Positions 62,501-64,000 of a DNA stretch of 64,000 nt are shown here, one piece after another. Position 1 is the first letter of the stretch; each line of letters opens with the position of its first letter. The position numbers were made by a program, and so were the translations under genes. The notes beneath the pieces were generated by a model that was not told the origin of the DNA, did not search any database, and saw only the letters and a list, made by a program, of their open reading frames with translations. This DNA is from an uncultured Prevotellaceae bacterium. GTDB lineage: Bacteria; Bacteroidota; Bacteroidia; Bacteroidales; Bacteroidaceae. The stretch is taken from contig ONCG01000011.1 in assembly GCA_900316285.1 (NCBI GenBank), positions 1-64,000 on the forward strand, read 5' to 3'.

Positions 62501-62764
62501 CACCAATAGCTATGATGTCATTCACCAATAGCTATGATGTCATTCGCCTGGAACTATGATGTTATTCATCTGGAGCTATGGAGTTATCCATATAAAGCAA
62601 TGATGTTATGCGCCATTAGCATAACTCCCATCAAGTAATATATGATATATTGCAAAGTAATATATGATATATTGCTCGGTAATATATGATATATTGGTCA
62701 GTAATATATGATATATTACTTTGTGATAAAAGATATATTACTTCATCAAAGCAATACTTTGGAT
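62501..62764. repeat. 22-bp phased composite array E (12 units)
   Basis: AGCTATGATG-like cores have AGC/AAC at 62,508, 62,530, 62,552, 62,574, 62,596 and 62,618. Five AT units (GTAATATATGATATATT) follow at 22-bp steps (TATGAT at 62,641, 62,663, 62,685, 62,707 and a variant near 62,729). A final AGCAATAC lies at 62,750, exactly 11 x 22 bp from the first core. Confidence 0.93.
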
Positions 62765-62830
62765 GCATAAGACGATGTCTTTCGGCTTATAAAAAGAGAG
62801 CTTTTGAAGGACGAGAGCATGCAAATTGAC

Positions 62831-62936
62831 AAGAAAGGTGCTGCTTTATATATAGAAAGGTGCTGCTTCATATATAAGAAAGGTACTGCTTTATAGACAA
62901 GAAAGGTGCCGCTTTATATATAAATAAGGTGTACCA
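62831..62936. repeat. 22/23-bp phased array F (5 units)
   Basis: GAAAGGTGCTGCTTTATATA-like units start at 62,833, 62,855, 62,878 and 62,901, with a degenerate fifth at 62,924 (steps 22, 23, 23, 23). It lies between array E and the GH2 promoter; no gene lies in 62,286-63,136. Confidence 0.88.
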
Positions 62937-63005
62937 CCTTGGCGAATGTGCACGGGGATTATATAAAAAAAGAATAAATTCTTTTGCTGTGTGCAGACTT
63001 TTCGC

Positions 63006-63013
63006 TATCTTTG
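63006..63013 (+). promoter_or_regulatory. Putative -7 box of GH2 gene
   Basis: TATCTTTG followed by CA, 123 bp before the ATG. No consensus -33 box at 19-21 bp. Confidence 0.5.
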
Positions 63014-63136
63014 CAACGTAAACCTCGCAGGCCTGCCTACACTCGACTATTGAAGCCTTGACATCGTCGAGTTCGTTTCATCACGGCCTTGCGAACCATT
63101 TCGATTATTCTAACCAAAAATAAAAAAGAAAGACTC

Positions 63137-64000
63137 ATGAGAAAAATCTTGCTGATGGCCGCCCTTGTCGGGCTGGCAATGAATGCCGATGCAGCGAAGG
63201 TGAAGAAAGCCCGCGCTGCAAAGAAGGCGCCAGTGGAGACCGTAGCCCGCGTGGCTGCACCCACCATGACCGAAATCGACGACATGGACGTGAACAACGT
63301 GAATCGTCTGCCCGTACACACCACGTTCTTTGCCTATGAGAACGAGGCGCTGGCCCTGAAGGGCGATATGACGAAGTCGTCGCGCTTCCTGTCGCTGCAT
63401 GGCAACTGGAAGTTCAACTGGGTTGCCAACCGCGATGAGCGGCCTGCCGATTTCTACAAAGTAGACCTCGACGACTCAAAGTGGGGAACAATGCCCGTGC
63501 CCGGCATGTGGGAGCTGAACGGCTATGGCGATGCCGAGTACGTGAACTCGGGCTTTGCCTGGCGTGGACACTTCGACAAGAAGCCGCCCTACTCGCCCGT
63601 GAAGGACAACCATGTGGGCTCCTATCGCCGCACGTTCACGATTCCTGCCGACTGGGCTGGCAAGCAGGTTGTGGCTCGCTTCGGCTCAGTGACGTCGTGT
63701 ATCTATCTTTATGTGAATGGCCAGTTCGTCGGCTATAGCGAGGATTCAAAGGTGGCAACGGAGTTCGACATCACCCCGTTCGTGAAGGCTGGCGAGGAGA
63801 ATCTGATTGCCTTCCAGGTGTTCCGTTGGTGCGACGGCTCGTGGTGCGAGGACCAGGACTTTTGGCGCTTGAGTGGTGTGGCTCGCGACTCGTATCTCTT
63901 TGCCCGCGACAAGGACACCCATATCGACGACCTGCGCATTACAAATGGATTAGATGAAGACAACACCACTGGAACGTTGGACCTTAATATAAAGGTATCG
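63137..64000 (+). CDS. GH2 beta-galactosidase, N-terminal part (runs off window)
   Basis: Starts MRKILLMAALVGLAMNADAA, a signal peptide; 288 residues are visible with no stop. A basic/alanine-rich stretch is followed by the GH2 sugar-binding jelly roll (LHGNWKFNWV, VPGMWELNGYG, GSYRRTFTIPADW, VYVNGQ-like LYVNGQFVGYSEDSK). The immunoglobulin-like domain begins at LDLNIKV. Catalytic residues lie beyond the window. LacZ-type activity is likely but the linkage is open. Confidence 0.92.
   Translation, partial: MRKILLMAALVGLAMNADAAKVKKARAAKKAPVETVARVAAPTMTEIDDMDVNNVNRLPVHTTFFAYENEALALKGDMTKSSRFLSLHGNWKFNWVANRDERPADFYKVDLDDSKWGTMPVPGMWELNGYGDAEYVNSGFAWRGHFDKKPPYSPVKDNHVGSYRRTFTIPADWAGKQVVARFGSVTSCIYLYVNGQFVGYSEDSKVATEFDITPFVKAGEENLIAFQVFRWCDGSWCEDQDFWRLSGVARDSYLFARDKDTHIDDLRITNGLDEDNTTGTLDLNIKVS

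Overview
The window reads as chromosomal DNA of a Bacteroidales bacterium, most likely of the Prevotella group. Three things point there: type IX secretion genes (porU, porV) with a candidate cargo protein, many Bacteroidetes-type -7 boxes (TAnnTTTG), and families typical of that phylum (DUF4290, GH97, GH105, M56-TonB fusions, a Bacteroidetes-length EF-Ts). No rRNA, tRNA, CRISPR array, transposase or phage structural gene was recognised.

Layout. 1-10.2 kb: a long repeat-filled non-coding stretch, nadK, an ABC exporter, a TlpA-TonB fusion and a MacB-type efflux operon (ATPase, two permeases, adaptor). 10.5-16.7 kb: GH43 arabinanase, paired chromate-transporter halves and purL. 16.8-22.8 kb: an AraC regulator followed by a carbohydrate esterase, a GH5 lipoprotein and a GH97 enzyme, which form a small glycan locus. 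23.2-34 kb: a DUF6291-like protein, a GH78-sialidase fusion, two glycosyltransferases, GH105 and DUF2264, which suggests use of rhamnogalacturonan/pectin. 34-36.6 kb: an M56/BlaR1-like sensor with its BlaI repressor. 36.8-47.1 kb: housekeeping genes (nadD, gmk, yicC-like, tsaB, murA, rimM, dxr, rseP, ispF) interrupted by a GxxExxY gene and a RelE/XRE toxin-antitoxin pair. 47.2-58.3 kb: porV, porU, an FAH-family enzyme, small proteins and a 1278-residue secreted protein. 59-62.1 kb: rplM-rpsI-rpsB-tsf. From 63.1 kb: the start of a GH2 beta-galactosidase that runs off the window.

The most unusual content is in the repeats. (1) At least six intergenic arrays have a period of 22 bp (locally 21 or 23). 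Four share the core AGC(A/T)ATGCT or its reverse complement. Two of these are composites in which different unit families sit side by side without losing the 22-bp phase. (2) Dispersed intergenic repeats lie in frame inside or at the ends of conserved protein genes: nadK, the GH78 fusion, porU, the FAH-family gene, gmk and the ABC exporter. This resembles the palindromic elements that enter Rickettsia genes. (3) A 34-bp perfect inverted repeat encloses the GxxExxY gene, and empty copies of about 100 bp lie elsewhere in the window, as expected for a small cargo-carrying mobile element. (4) A palindromic element of about 75 bp occurs three times.
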